Made by a program: the position numbers and the translations under genes
The notes under the pieces: generated by a model
The model's database searches: none
The model's input: only the letters and a program-made list of their open reading frames with translations
Told to the model about the DNA's origin: nothing
Shown: positions 8,721 through 15,056 of the stretch, one piece after another
Layout of the letters: every line of letters begins with the position of its first letter
Position numbering within the stretch: position 1 is the stretch's first letter
DNA from: an uncultured Phascolarctobacterium sp.
Lineage (GTDB): Bacteria > Bacillota > Negativicutes > Acidaminococcales > Acidaminococcaceae
Direction of reading: 5' to 3'
NCBI GenBank assembly: GCA_949295115.1
Contig: CASFJU010000008.1
Coordinates: forward strand, 1-64,000
Length of the DNA: 64,000 nt

Positions 8721-8721
8721 T

Positions 8722-9321
8722 ATGGCGCGCCTGATACGCCCGCTGGCAAACCTGCACGAACAGCTGCGGCGTTTGCCGGGTGTTGGTTCCAAAACGGCTT
8801 TGCGCCTGGCTTATCACATCATCAATATGCCGGCGGAGGACGTGCAGCGCCTTGCCGCCGCGCTGGTTGATGCCAAACGCCAGGTGTGCCTGTGCCATAC
8901 CTGCTACAATTTAACAGATAAGCCGGAGTGCGAAATTTGCAGCGACCCGGGGCGCGATAAAACCATCATCTGCGTGGTTGAGCAGCCGCAGGACGTGATG
9001 GCGATGGAACGCAGCCGCGGCTACCGCGGATTGTACCATGTGCTGCACGGCGCGTTATCGCCGCTGGACGGCATTGGCCCGGACAACCTGCGCGTAAAGG
9101 AGCTTTTGCGCCGCTTGCAGCAGGGTGACGTGAAGGAAGTTATTTTGGCAACCAATTCCAATGTGGAGGGCGAGGCGACTGCGGCTTATTTAGCGCAGTT
9201 GCTGAAACCCATGGGCGTTGTAACCAGCCGCATTGCGCACGGTCTGCCCGTCGGCGGCGATTTGGAATATGCCGACGAGCTTACTTTGGCGCGCGCGCTG
9301 GAAAACAGGCTGCGCCTGTAA
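8722..9321 (+). CDS. recR: Recombination mediator RecR
   Basis: A 199-residue RecR with an N-terminal helix-hairpin-helix (LRRLPGVGSKTALRLA), a C4 zinc finger (Cys58, Cys61, Cys70, Cys73), a Toprim domain beginning CVVEQPQDVMAME, and a Walker-like C-terminal segment (EGEATA, THRIAHGLPVGGDLEYAD-like). With RecO and RecF it loads RecA on SSB-coated gaps. Length is normal for the family. It starts one base after the ebfC stop. Confidence 0.96.
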   Translation: MARLIRPLANLHEQLRRLPGVGSKTALRLAYHIINMPAEDVQRLAAALVDAKRQVCLCHTCYNLTDKPECEICSDPGRDKTIICVVEQPQDVMAMERSRGYRGLYHVLHGALSPLDGIGPDNLRVKELLRRLQQGDVKEVILATNSNVEGEATAAYLAQLLKPMGVVTSRIAHGLPVGGDLEYADELTLARALENRLRL

Positions 9322-9338
9322 GAAAGGCTGGTTGAAGA

Positions 9339-9662
9339 ATGGAAGAAGCTGAAAACGCCGTCAGGGAAATCGGCACGGCAGCGATGGACGCTGTGCAGGG
9401 TTTGGATTCCGCTACGCTGGAGGGCACAATGCCTTTTATTGTGGGCGTGCTGATTTTGCTGATTGTCGTTAAATTTTTTGCGCTGCCGTTCAAACTGGTG
9501 TGGAACGGCATTATCGGCGCTGTGGCGCTGTGGCTGGTAAACCTTGTGGGCGCTTTGTTCGGCTTTGGGCTTAAAATAACAGTTGTTAAAGCCTTAATTG
9601 CCGGTGTGTTCGGTGTGCCGGGCTTACTTGCCGTATTGTGCTGGGAAATTTTTATAAAATAA
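9339..9662 (+). CDS. BofA-family (pro-sigmaK processing inhibitor-like) membrane protein
   Basis: A 107-residue protein with a charged N-terminus of about 30 residues and then three hydrophobic segments (about 31-50, 58-78, 84-104), matching the BofA family. In Bacillus, BofA inhibits the SpoIVFB protease during sporulation. Homologues also occur in the recR neighbourhood of Firmicutes not known to sporulate, so the role here is uncertain. It is the last gene of the dnaX operon, 17 bp after recR, and is followed by a strong terminator. Confidence 0.8.
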   Translation: MEEAENAVREIGTAAMDAVQGLDSATLEGTMPFIVGVLILLIVVKFFALPFKLVWNGIIGAVALWLVNLVGALFGFGLKITVVKALIAGVFGVPGLLAVLCWEIFIK

Positions 9663-9678
9663 AACCGTAATTTTAAAG

Positions 9679-9707
9679 GACGTGCTTTGGCACGTCTTTT
9701 TTTATTT
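9679..9707 (+). terminator. Terminator of the dnaX operon
   Basis: GACGTGC (9679-9685) pairs with GCACGTC (9690-9696), followed by seven T residues. Confidence 0.92.
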
Positions 9708-9713
9708 TTTTGC

Positions 9714-9744
9714 TTGACTTGGAGCAGGCTCTAAAAAATATAAT
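9714..9744 (+). promoter_or_regulatory. MerR-type promoter, distal, upstream of tatA
   Basis: TTGACT (9714-9719) and TATAAT (9739-9744) are 19 bp apart instead of 17. The spacer carries the dyad TGGAGC-AG-GCTCTA. Over-long spacers with a central dyad are the signature of promoters that MerR-family activators untwist. Between it and the next promoter lie small hairpins, including AAAAGCC-AAA-GGCTTTT at about 9753-9769, and no ORF. Confidence 0.7.
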
Positions 9745-9863
9745 TTAAATAGAAAAGCCAAAGGCTTTTGGCAGGTGCAGCTTACGCTGAAATTTTAAAA
9801 AGCACCGTTGTGTTTAAGCGCAGTAAAGCGCGGGTTAAGGCGCGGTTAAATTTTGCAAAGCGC

Positions 9864-9894
9864 TTGACTTGCAGCACCCGGCAAGTGGTAGTAT
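9864..9894 (+). promoter_or_regulatory. MerR-type promoter, proximal, tatA
   Basis: TTGACT (9864-9869) and TAGTAT (9889-9894) are 19 bp apart; the spacer contains CTTGC-N8-GCAAG. It lies 40 bp before the tatA start and is the second such promoter in tandem. Confidence 0.7.
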
Positions 9895-9933
9895 ATACAT
9901 AAAGCTACTGCGTAAATTTAAGGAGGAATAATT

Positions 9934-10149
9934 ATGTTTGGATTGGGTTTACCTGAACTTTTACTTATTCTGGTTATCGGTTTAATCTTTTTCGGCCCCG
10001 GCAAACTGCCGGAAATCGGCTCTGCCTTGGGCAAGAGCATGAAGGAATTTAAACAGGCCGTGAACAGCACGGAAGCAGAAATTAAAAACGCCGGTGAAAT
10101 TACAGAACCTGCCAAAGAGGAAACTGCACAGGCGGAAGCCAAAAAGTAA
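9934..10149 (+). CDS. tatA: Twin-arginine translocase subunit TatA
   Basis: A 71-residue protein with the TatA layout: a short periplasmic N-terminus, one membrane helix (about 5-20), the FGPGKLPE hinge, an amphipathic helix ([15 protein letters not shown]) and an acidic/lysine-rich tail. TatA oligomers form the transient pathway for folded proteins across the inner membrane. AAGGAGGA precedes ATG 9934. It is co-transcribed with tatC, which follows after 8 bp, and both appear to depend on 19-bp-spacer promoters. A Tat substrate (13425-14447) lies 3 kb away under a promoter of the same type. Confidence 0.95.
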   Translation: MFGLGLPELLLILVIGLIFFGPGKLPEIGSALGKSMKEFKQAVNSTEAEIKNAGEITEPAKEETAQAEAKK

Positions 10150-10157
10150 GGGTGCTT

Positions 10158-10877
10158 ATGGATAACGGCATCCCTTTGAACAATGACGGCAGCATGACCT
10201 TAACGGAACATCTGGGCGAGCTGCGTACAAGGATTCTGCACGGGCTGGCGGCGCTGGCGGTAGGCACCTGCATCAGCGGTGCGTTTATTGATGAAATAAT
10301 CGCGGTGCTGACCGCGCCTGCCACCAATTTGTATTACATGCGCCCGGCGGAAGCGTTTTTTATTTACATTAAAGTTGCGCTGGCCTGCGGCGTGCTGATT
10401 GCCGCGCCCGTGCTGTTTTATGAACTGTGGGCGTTTCTGGTGCCTGCCCTGACGGGGAAGGAACGCACGGCGCTGCTTTTGTTTGTGCCTGTTTCCGTAT
10501 TGCTGTTCTGGGCGGGTATTGCTTTTGCCTATTTTTTCGTGTTCCCGCAGGGGCTTAACTTTTTTACAAGTTTTGCGGGCGGCAACATCGCGCCGATGCT
10601 GTCGATAGAAAGTTACCTCGACTTCTTTTTAATGCTTGTCGTCCCTTTCGGCTTTATTTTTAACCTGCCCATGGTGCTTATCGTGCTGGCGCAGATGGGT
10701 GTGGTATCGTCGCTGCTATTGAAGCGCGGGCGCAAATACATGGTGCTGGCGTCTTTTATTCTGGCGGCCATCATCACGCCGACGCCGGACGTCATCACGC
10801 AGACGCTGCTTGCCGTACCTATGATTTTGCTGTATGAAGGCAGCCGCGTGTTCATTCATTACATACTGCGCAAATAA
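10158..10877 (+). CDS. tatC: Twin-arginine translocase subunit TatC
   Basis: A 239-residue inner-membrane protein with six predicted helices and the TatC signatures: N-terminal LTEHLGELRTRI, the conserved FYELWAFLVPAL loop, and FNLPMVLIVLAQMG. TatC recognises the twin-arginine signal and recruits TatA. I prefer ATG 10158, preceded by TAAGGG; a GTG two codons upstream is possible. It follows tatA by 8 bp. No tatB is seen, as is usual in minimal TatAC systems. Confidence 0.95.
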   Translation: MDNGIPLNNDGSMTLTEHLGELRTRILHGLAALAVGTCISGAFIDEIIAVLTAPATNLYYMRPAEAFFIYIKVALACGVLIAAPVLFYELWAFLVPALTGKERTALLLFVPVSVLLFWAGIAFAYFFVFPQGLNFFTSFAGGNIAPMLSIESYLDFFLMLVVPFGFIFNLPMVLIVLAQMGVVSSLLLKRGRKYMVLASFILAAIITPTPDVITQTLLAVPMILLYEGSRVFIHYILRK

Positions 10878-10887
10878 AACATAAAAA

Positions 10888-10919
10888 TAACCCTGTACAT
10901 TTAGGTGTACAGGGTTTTG
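10888..10919. terminator. Bidirectional terminator between tatC and flavodoxin
   Basis: AACCCTGTAC (10889-10898) pairs with GTACAGGGTT (10907-10916), with T-rich flanks on both strands, between convergent genes. Confidence 0.88.
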
Positions 10920-10931
10920 TACGTTTACAGG

Positions 10932-11528
10932 TTAGTAGCCAAGGCGTTTCAGCCAGCGTTCGGTGCTGGCGGCGTCGTTCGCGTAAGCGCGAATGCCTTC
11001 AACAACATTTGCGCCTTTAAACCATGTTTTCATATCGGGCGTGCTGTCGCTGATGGGGCTGCCGCCGCTGGTGCAAAAGGTGATAACGGTTTTGCCGGTA
11101 AAATCATAGCTGTCGGCAAAGCTGGCAACTGCCATCGGCGCGGTGTACCACCAGATGGGGTAGCCTACAAAAACAACGTCGTACTGCGCCATATCGCTGA
11201 CAGTATTTTTCAGCGCCGGGCGCGCATTGGCGGATTTTTCCTGTTTGGCAAGCTCGGTGGTTTCGCGGTATGCAGCGGGGTAGGGCGTTGCCGTTTCGAT
11301 TTTGAACAAATCGCCGCTGGTTTTGCTTTGGATTACCTGCGCAACCTTTTCCGTGTTGCCGGTGTGGCTGAAGTAAGCCACCAGAACTTTTTTGCCTTCC
11401 GTCTGGGGCTGTGCCTGCTTTGCCTGTGCGTTTTGCTGCGTGTCGGCGCTTTGGCCCGCAGCGCCGCCGCAGGCAGTAAGGCTTAAAGCCATAAATGCAG
11501 TAAATAAAATGCTTAAAAATTTCTTCAT
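10932..11528 (-). CDS. Flavodoxin-fold lipoprotein
   Basis: A 198-residue protein with a lipoprotein signal (lipobox SLTAC, Cys at about 20), a Gln/Ala-rich linker, then a flavodoxin_4-type fold: FMN phosphate-loop VAYFSHTGNTEKVAQ, GYPIWWYTAPM near the isoalloxazine, and FCTSGGSPI. It should carry FMN outside the cytoplasm, tethered to a membrane, and shuttle electrons or reduce a substrate. It is the last gene of the operon with a Cys-rich small protein and a membrane 4Fe-4S protein, a natural electron source. An export signal on a flavodoxin is unusual and supports a role in extracytoplasmic redox. Confidence 0.88.
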   Translation of the reverse strand: MKKFLSILFTAFMALSLTACGGAAGQSADTQQNAQAKQAQPQTEGKKVLVAYFSHTGNTEKVAQVIQSKTSGDLFKIETATPYPAAYRETTELAKQEKSANARPALKNTVSDMAQYDVVFVGYPIWWYTAPMAVASFADSYDFTGKTVITFCTSGGSPISDSTPDMKTWFKGANVVEGIRAYANDAASTERWLKRLGY

Positions 11529-11544
11529 TGCTGTTTGCTCCTTT

Positions 11545-11778
11545 TTATTTATTGGCAGATGGTTCTGCCTGTAAAACTGTTTTGTGGCGGCGTTTAAAAA
11601 TTACGCGCCCGCCCAGGTACGCTGCCAGTGCCAGCCCGCCGAGGCAGGTGCCGCCGCAGCTGCCGCATACGCCGGTGCAGCCTCCGGCAGTGCCGCTTAA
11701 AACAGTGCCTGCCGGTATGCCTGCGCCTATGGCAAAGTTCAGCGCTTTATCTTTGTTTTGCAAAAATTTTGCTTTCAT
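11545..11778 (-). CDS. Cys-rich small membrane protein
   Basis: A 77-residue protein I cannot assign to a family. A polar N-terminus leads to a Gly/Ala-rich hydrophobic stretch interrupted by a cysteine cluster, CTGVCGSCGGTC (Cx3Cx2Cx3C), then more hydrophobic sequence and a basic tail. The cysteines could hold a 4Fe-4S cluster or metal at the membrane. ATG 11778 is preferred because AGGTGA lies just upstream and it begins 5 bp after the 4Fe-4S gene. It sits between that gene and the lipoprotein flavodoxin, so a role as electron-transfer partner is plausible (inference). Confidence 0.7.
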   Translation of the reverse strand: MKAKFLQNKDKALNFAIGAGIPAGTVLSGTAGGCTGVCGSCGGTCLGGLALAAYLGGRVIFKRRHKTVLQAEPSANK

Positions 11779-11783
11779 GCTGC

Positions 11784-12599
11784 TCACCTGCCTGTATGGA
11801 TAGCGCCGCGCGGGCAGTTGTGGCTGCACACGCCGCACTTAATGCAAAGGGCGGTGTTGCTCTCTACGCTGCCGTTTTTAATGCTCATCGCGCGCATGGG
11901 GCAGCTTTTTACGCATAAGCCGCATTTAACGCAGGCGCTTTCATCAACCTTAATCCTTGCGGCAATGCCCAGCCTTGCGCCGATGTAAAACCAAAAGCTC
12001 TGCATTGCGCCCTGCGGGCATAAAAAGCGGCAGTAACCGCGCCCGCCTTTGGTGAACAGACCGAACAGCACCATGTACAGCGCGCCGCTGATTAAAAGCG
12101 GCAGGGTAAAATCAAGCGCTGCGCCAAAAATGACGCTGACGAGGGAATCGAAAAAGTAAAAATTACAGTAAGCGCAGGGGTAAAAGCCGTACCACAGCGG
12201 CAGCAGCATGTACGCCAGCAGCATGCCGTAACGGATATGCGCAACAGGCACGTATTTTTCCCATTCTATTTTGTATTTATCGGGTACGATGTGGCTCAAA
12301 GCTTCCGTAAAGAAACCGGCAACGCACAGCCTGCCGCAGAAGAATGGGCCGAAAACTAGGCACAGCAGCCAGAACACTAAGGTGCTCCACACCATGACGC
12401 TGTTTAAATCGAAAAAGCCGCCGGTAAAAATTTCCGCCGTGGGGATGCGCGGGCAAAAGGCGTGCGGCAAAAAGCCGGGCTGCACATCAAGCACGCCTTC
12501 CATAAAGCGGCGGTACAGTTCAAACGGCGCGTATAAAAGCACAAAGCCAAAAAGATATCCCGCCGTGCGTTTTAAGGTAAAGGGCAAAGTATTTTTCAT
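11784..12599 (-). CDS. NapH-like membrane 4Fe-4S ferredoxin protein
   Basis: A 271-residue inner-membrane protein with about four to five membrane helices. CxxxC-type motifs lie near helix ends (CGRLC, YPCAYC, RFLCP), and two classical 4Fe-4S motifs follow at the C-terminus, CVKCGLCVKSCP and CIKCGVCSHNCP. The architecture matches the NapH/NosR/RdxA polyferredoxin group, which pass electrons between the membrane and exported reductases. It is the first gene of a three-gene operon with the Cys-rich protein and the lipoprotein flavodoxin, driven by a 19-bp-spacer promoter at 12620-12650. I infer a route from the membrane pool to an external flavodoxin. Confidence 0.88.
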   Translation of the reverse strand: MKNTLPFTLKRTAGYLFGFVLLYAPFELYRRFMEGVLDVQPGFLPHAFCPRIPTAEIFTGGFFDLNSVMVWSTLVFWLLCLVFGPFFCGRLCVAGFFTEALSHIVPDKYKIEWEKYVPVAHIRYGMLLAYMLLPLWYGFYPCAYCNFYFFDSLVSVIFGAALDFTLPLLISGALYMVLFGLFTKGGRGYCRFLCPQGAMQSFWFYIGARLGIAARIKVDESACVKCGLCVKSCPMRAMSIKNGSVESNTALCIKCGVCSHNCPRGAIHTGR

Positions 12600-12619
12600 C
12601 GGGACACCGCCTTTCTTTC

Positions 12620-12650
12620 AGTGTAGCATTTAAACTTAACTCTAAGTCAA
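12620..12650 (-). promoter_or_regulatory. MerR-type promoter of the 4Fe-4S/flavodoxin operon
   Basis: On the minus strand TTGACT (12650-12645) and TACACT (12625-12620) are 19 bp apart, with dyad ACTTA-GAGT-TAAGT across the -35 edge and spacer. It lies 21 bp before the 4Fe-4S gene. Confidence 0.65.
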
Positions 12651-12801
12651 CTAAAAAACTGCTTTTTGTTTGTTTTATTATAAATCGCCTGAGCGGCAAT
12701 GCGCCAATGCTTATATTTTTGCTTCGGCAATGCTTAAAAAGCATTTTGCGCGCTGCGAAAAACCATGTATTTCAGGCATAGCAAACAATAAAATTTAAGT
12801 A

Positions 12802-12832
12802 TTGGACTCAGCTTTAAGCCGCGTTTTATAAT
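12802..12832 (+). promoter_or_regulatory. Candidate MerR-type promoter of merR
   Basis: TTGGAC (12802-12807) and TATAAT (12827-12832) are 19 bp apart. The segment GGACTCAGCTTTAAG resembles GGACTGAACTTTAAG in the DUF362 promoter at 13357-13387, though at a different offset, so this is the least certain of the set. The rest of the 291-bp gap at 12600-12890 holds no gene. Confidence 0.5.
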
Positions 12833-12890
12833 TAAGCCAACAAAACAGCTTTTAAAATCCATTGATGTGCATTGTAAGGAGGGGCCTGAA

Positions 12891-13283
12891 ATGACCATTA
12901 AAGAATTTTCGGCGCGGACGGGCGTAACGGCAGATACTTTAAGATATTACGAGCGCGTGGGCATTATCCCGGCGGTGCCGCGCAAAGCGGGCGGCGTGCG
13001 TGTGTATGACGAGAATTTTGTTGAGTGGATTAATTTTGTGCAGACGCTGAAGGCCAGCGGCATGTCGCTGGAGGCGATTGCCGATTATATCCGCCTGGCG
13101 AAACTGGGCGAGGCGACCTGCCAGCAGCGCAAAAACTTACTGGCTCAGGCACGCGAACTGCTGCGGCAAAAAATAGAAGCATTGCAGAACATGGCGCAGC
13201 AGGCGGATTACCAGCTGATGAGCTACGACACGGTTTTGCGCCCGCGCACCGACAGCCTTGTGAGCAGTTTTGCGATGGCGTGA
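12891..13283 (+). CDS. MerR-family regulator (AdhR-like)
   Basis: A 130-residue regulator with the MerR winged helix at the N-terminus (FSARTGVTADTLRYYERVGI) and a dimerising coiled coil (about 80-110). The short C-terminus lacks the cysteine pattern of metal sensors, placing it with AdhR/NmlR-like MerR proteins that respond to aldehydes or electrophiles. ATG 12891 is chosen because AAGGAGG lies 9 bp upstream. It stands between two operons with 19-bp-spacer promoters and is probably their activator. A second MerR lies at 23544-23918, so target assignment between the two is open. Confidence 0.9.
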   Translation: MTIKEFSARTGVTADTLRYYERVGIIPAVPRKAGGVRVYDENFVEWINFVQTLKASGMSLEAIADYIRLAKLGEATCQQRKNLLAQARELLRQKIEALQNMAQQADYQLMSYDTVLRPRTDSLVSSFAMA

Positions 13284-13294
13284 ACTAAAAAGAA

Positions 13295-13335
13295 AAATCC
13301 GTACAGGCTTGCGGCTTTGTACGGATTTGTTTTGT
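13295..13335 (+). terminator. Terminator after merR
   Basis: AAATCCGTAC (13295-13304) pairs with GTACGGATTT (13319-13328), followed by GTTTTG. Confidence 0.85.
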
Positions 13336-13356
13336 ATAAAATTTTAATAAAAACTG

Positions 13357-13387
13357 TTGACATGGACTGAACTTTAAGGGATAGAAT
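13357..13387 (+). promoter_or_regulatory. MerR-type promoter of the DUF362 gene
   Basis: TTGACA (13357-13362) and TAGAAT (13382-13387) are 19 bp apart. The gene's ATG follows 37 bp later behind AGGAGG. Confidence 0.65.
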
Positions 13388-13424
13388 TGAAGCATAAGAT
13401 GTTTATAAATTAGGAGGAAGTGTG

Positions 13425-14447
13425 ATGGATAAAATGACAAGACGCGAATTTTTAAAAATGGCAGGTTCGGCAGCCGTGGGTGCTGCGGCTTACGGCGCAG
13501 GTTTGCAGAATGTTTTTGCCGCCGGTGAGGGCAGCGTTAAAGTAACGGGCAACGGCGGCGCGGGCAGCCGTGCCAAAGTATATTTCAGCAAAAACATCAA
13601 CGCCGAAACGTTGATTAAACTGTACGACATGGTTAACGAAGGCATTTACGGCAAGGTTGCCATTAAGCTGCATACCGGCGAGCCGCACGGCCCGAACATT
13701 CTGCCGCGCGAAATGGTAAAGGCTTTTCAGGCGCATGTGCCCAACAGCAATATTGTTGAAACCAACGCTTTGTATGCGGGCGGCCGCGATACCACCGAAA
13801 AGCACCGTGCTACGATTGCGCTGAACGGCTGGGACTTCTGCCCCGTTGACATTATGGACGAGGAAGGCACGGTTATGCTGCCGGTACGCGGCGGCAAGCA
13901 CATGCAGGAAGTTTCCATGGGCGGGCACATCGTTAATTACGACAGCATGATTGTACTGACGCATTTTAAAGGGCACGCTATGGGCGGCTTCGGCGGCAGC
14001 ATGAAGAACATTGCTATCGGCTGCGCTGACGGTAAAATCGGTAAGGCAATGGTGCACGGCGTTTACGGACAGCCGCTGCCGGAGGACTGGGGCAAATGGC
14101 CTGCAAAGGAAGAACTGATGGAGCGCATGGCGGAATCCGCGAAAGCGACGGTTGATTATTTTGGCAAGCATATAGTGTTCCTTAATGTAATGCGCCGCAT
14201 GTCCGTGGACTGCGACTGCGCAGGTGTTGCTGCGGCAGAGCCGACCATTCCGGATATCGGCATTCTGGCTTCGACCGATATTCTGGCGATTGACCAGGCG
14301 TGCATTGACCTTGTTTACGCGCAGCCGGAAAAATACCGCCACGATTTGGTGGAACGCATTGAAAGCCGCCACGGGCTGCACCAGCTGACGGCGATGCGCG
14401 AGATGAAAATGGGCAACCCGCAGTACGAACTTATCAGCATCGACTGA
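13425..14447 (+). CDS. Tat-exported DUF362 protein
   Basis: A 340-residue protein beginning with a twin-arginine signal (TRREFLKMAGSAAVGAAAYG) and cleavage near AFA/AGE. The mature part is a DUF362 domain, often linked to ferredoxin-like Fe-S proteins: IKLHTGEPHGPNI, THFKGHAMGGFGG and CADGKIGKAMVHG are characteristic stretches. Conserved Cys, His and Asp (including VDCDCAGVAAAEP) could bind a metal or cluster; the reaction is unknown. Export by Tat implies folding, probably with a cofactor, before secretion. ATG 13425 follows AGGAGG by 7 bp. Its promoter is of the same 19-bp-spacer class as that of tatAC, so exporter and cargo appear co-regulated. Confidence 0.88.
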   Translation: MDKMTRREFLKMAGSAAVGAAAYGAGLQNVFAAGEGSVKVTGNGGAGSRAKVYFSKNINAETLIKLYDMVNEGIYGKVAIKLHTGEPHGPNILPREMVKAFQAHVPNSNIVETNALYAGGRDTTEKHRATIALNGWDFCPVDIMDEEGTVMLPVRGGKHMQEVSMGGHIVNYDSMIVLTHFKGHAMGGFGGSMKNIAIGCADGKIGKAMVHGVYGQPLPEDWGKWPAKEELMERMAESAKATVDYFGKHIVFLNVMRRMSVDCDCAGVAAAEPTIPDIGILASTDILAIDQACIDLVYAQPEKYRHDLVERIESRHGLHQLTAMREMKMGNPQYELISID

Positions 14448-14489
14448 TGAGTTTGACAAAGTTTTTCAGTTTGGTATAACATAAAAATA

Positions 14490-14546
14490 TAAAGCAGGCA
14501 ATTACTTAGTCCCATAAAAGGGATAAGCAGGAGCCTGCTTTTTTTA
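14490..14546. terminator. Hairpin terminator between convergent genes
   Basis: AAGCAGGC (14492-14499) pairs with GCCTGCTT (14533-14540), with an inner GTCCC/GGGAT stem and a long T-run. A TTGACA...TATAAC promoter-like pair sits just upstream (near 14454-14481), so a roughly 60-nt transcript is conceivable. Confidence 0.75.
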
Positions 14547-14918
14547 ATCTTTGCAATGGCAGCCGCTGCCGGCAGACATGCTGCACGAAGGGCACTGACC
14601 CTGGCTGCGCATCAGTTTGCTGCCCCAGTTGTACATCGCTTCCAGTATCGGGAACAGGCTTTCGCCCAGCGGCGTGAGGGAATATTCTACCTTGGGCGGC
14701 ACCACGGGGTACACCTTGCGGTTAATCAGCCCGTCCTGTTCCAGCTCGCGCAGCTGCTGCGTAAGCATTTTGGGCGTGGCTTCCGGCACTAATTGCCGCA
14801 GCTGGCTGAAGCGCAGCACGCGCCCCGATAAATGCCACAGCAAAAGCGCTTTGTATTTGCCGCCGATGAGGTGCAGCGTGGCGGCAACCGGGCAGTTTAC
14901 ATTGGTTGTTTGTTCCAT
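14544..14918 (-). CDS. HxlR-family regulator with Cys-rich tail
   Basis: A 124-residue winged-helix protein: [20 protein letters not shown] and the [20 protein letters not shown] recognition region are classic HxlR. It carries the usual N-terminal Cys (CPV) and adds a cysteine-rich tail, CPSC..GCHC, which could sense metal or redox state. It is divergent from the copper ATPase copA with a dyad in the shared promoter region (14944-14966). Control of copA and of itself is therefore likely. Most HxlR proteins sense electrophiles or oxidants, so copper sensing through the tail is only a hypothesis. Confidence 0.88.
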   Translation of the reverse strand: MEQTTNVNCPVAATLHLIGGKYKALLLWHLSGRVLRFSQLRQLVPEATPKMLTQQLRELEQDGLINRKVYPVVPPKVEYSLTPLGESLFPILEAMYNWGSKLMRSQGQCPSCSMSAGSGCHCKD

Positions 14919-14943
14919 AATTTTCTCCTTGGTATCTTTTTGG

Positions 14944-14966
14944 GTACTATATCACAAAATAGTGCA
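14944..14966. promoter_or_regulatory. Probable HxlR operator between hxlR and copA
   Basis: The inverted repeat ACTAT-N7-ATAGT lies within GGTACTATATCACAAAATAG and continues TGC, between the two divergent genes. The copA promoter begins a few bases downstream. Confidence 0.55.
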
Positions 14967-14969
14967 TTC

Positions 14970-14998
14970 TTGATTAAAGGATAGCGGCTTAATATAAT
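14970..14998 (+). promoter_or_regulatory. copA promoter
   Basis: TTGATT (14970-14975) and TATAAT (14993-14998), spacer 17 bp, 58 bp upstream of the copA ATG. Confidence 0.75.
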
Positions 14999-15056
14999 AG
15001 TAACAGGAACTAACGCCTGCGTCAATGCGGGCAAGCGATAAACAAGGAGTAAAATT

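Noticed and set aside
9745-9863. Small gene between the two tandem tatA promoters
   Set aside because: The longest frames are under ten codons without ribosome sites; only hairpins are present.
13452-14459. 335-codon open frame on the minus strand
   Set aside because: It is the antisense shadow of the DUF362 gene, whose Tat signal, ribosome site and family match are clear. The antisense product is His/Arg/Ala-rich without domains.
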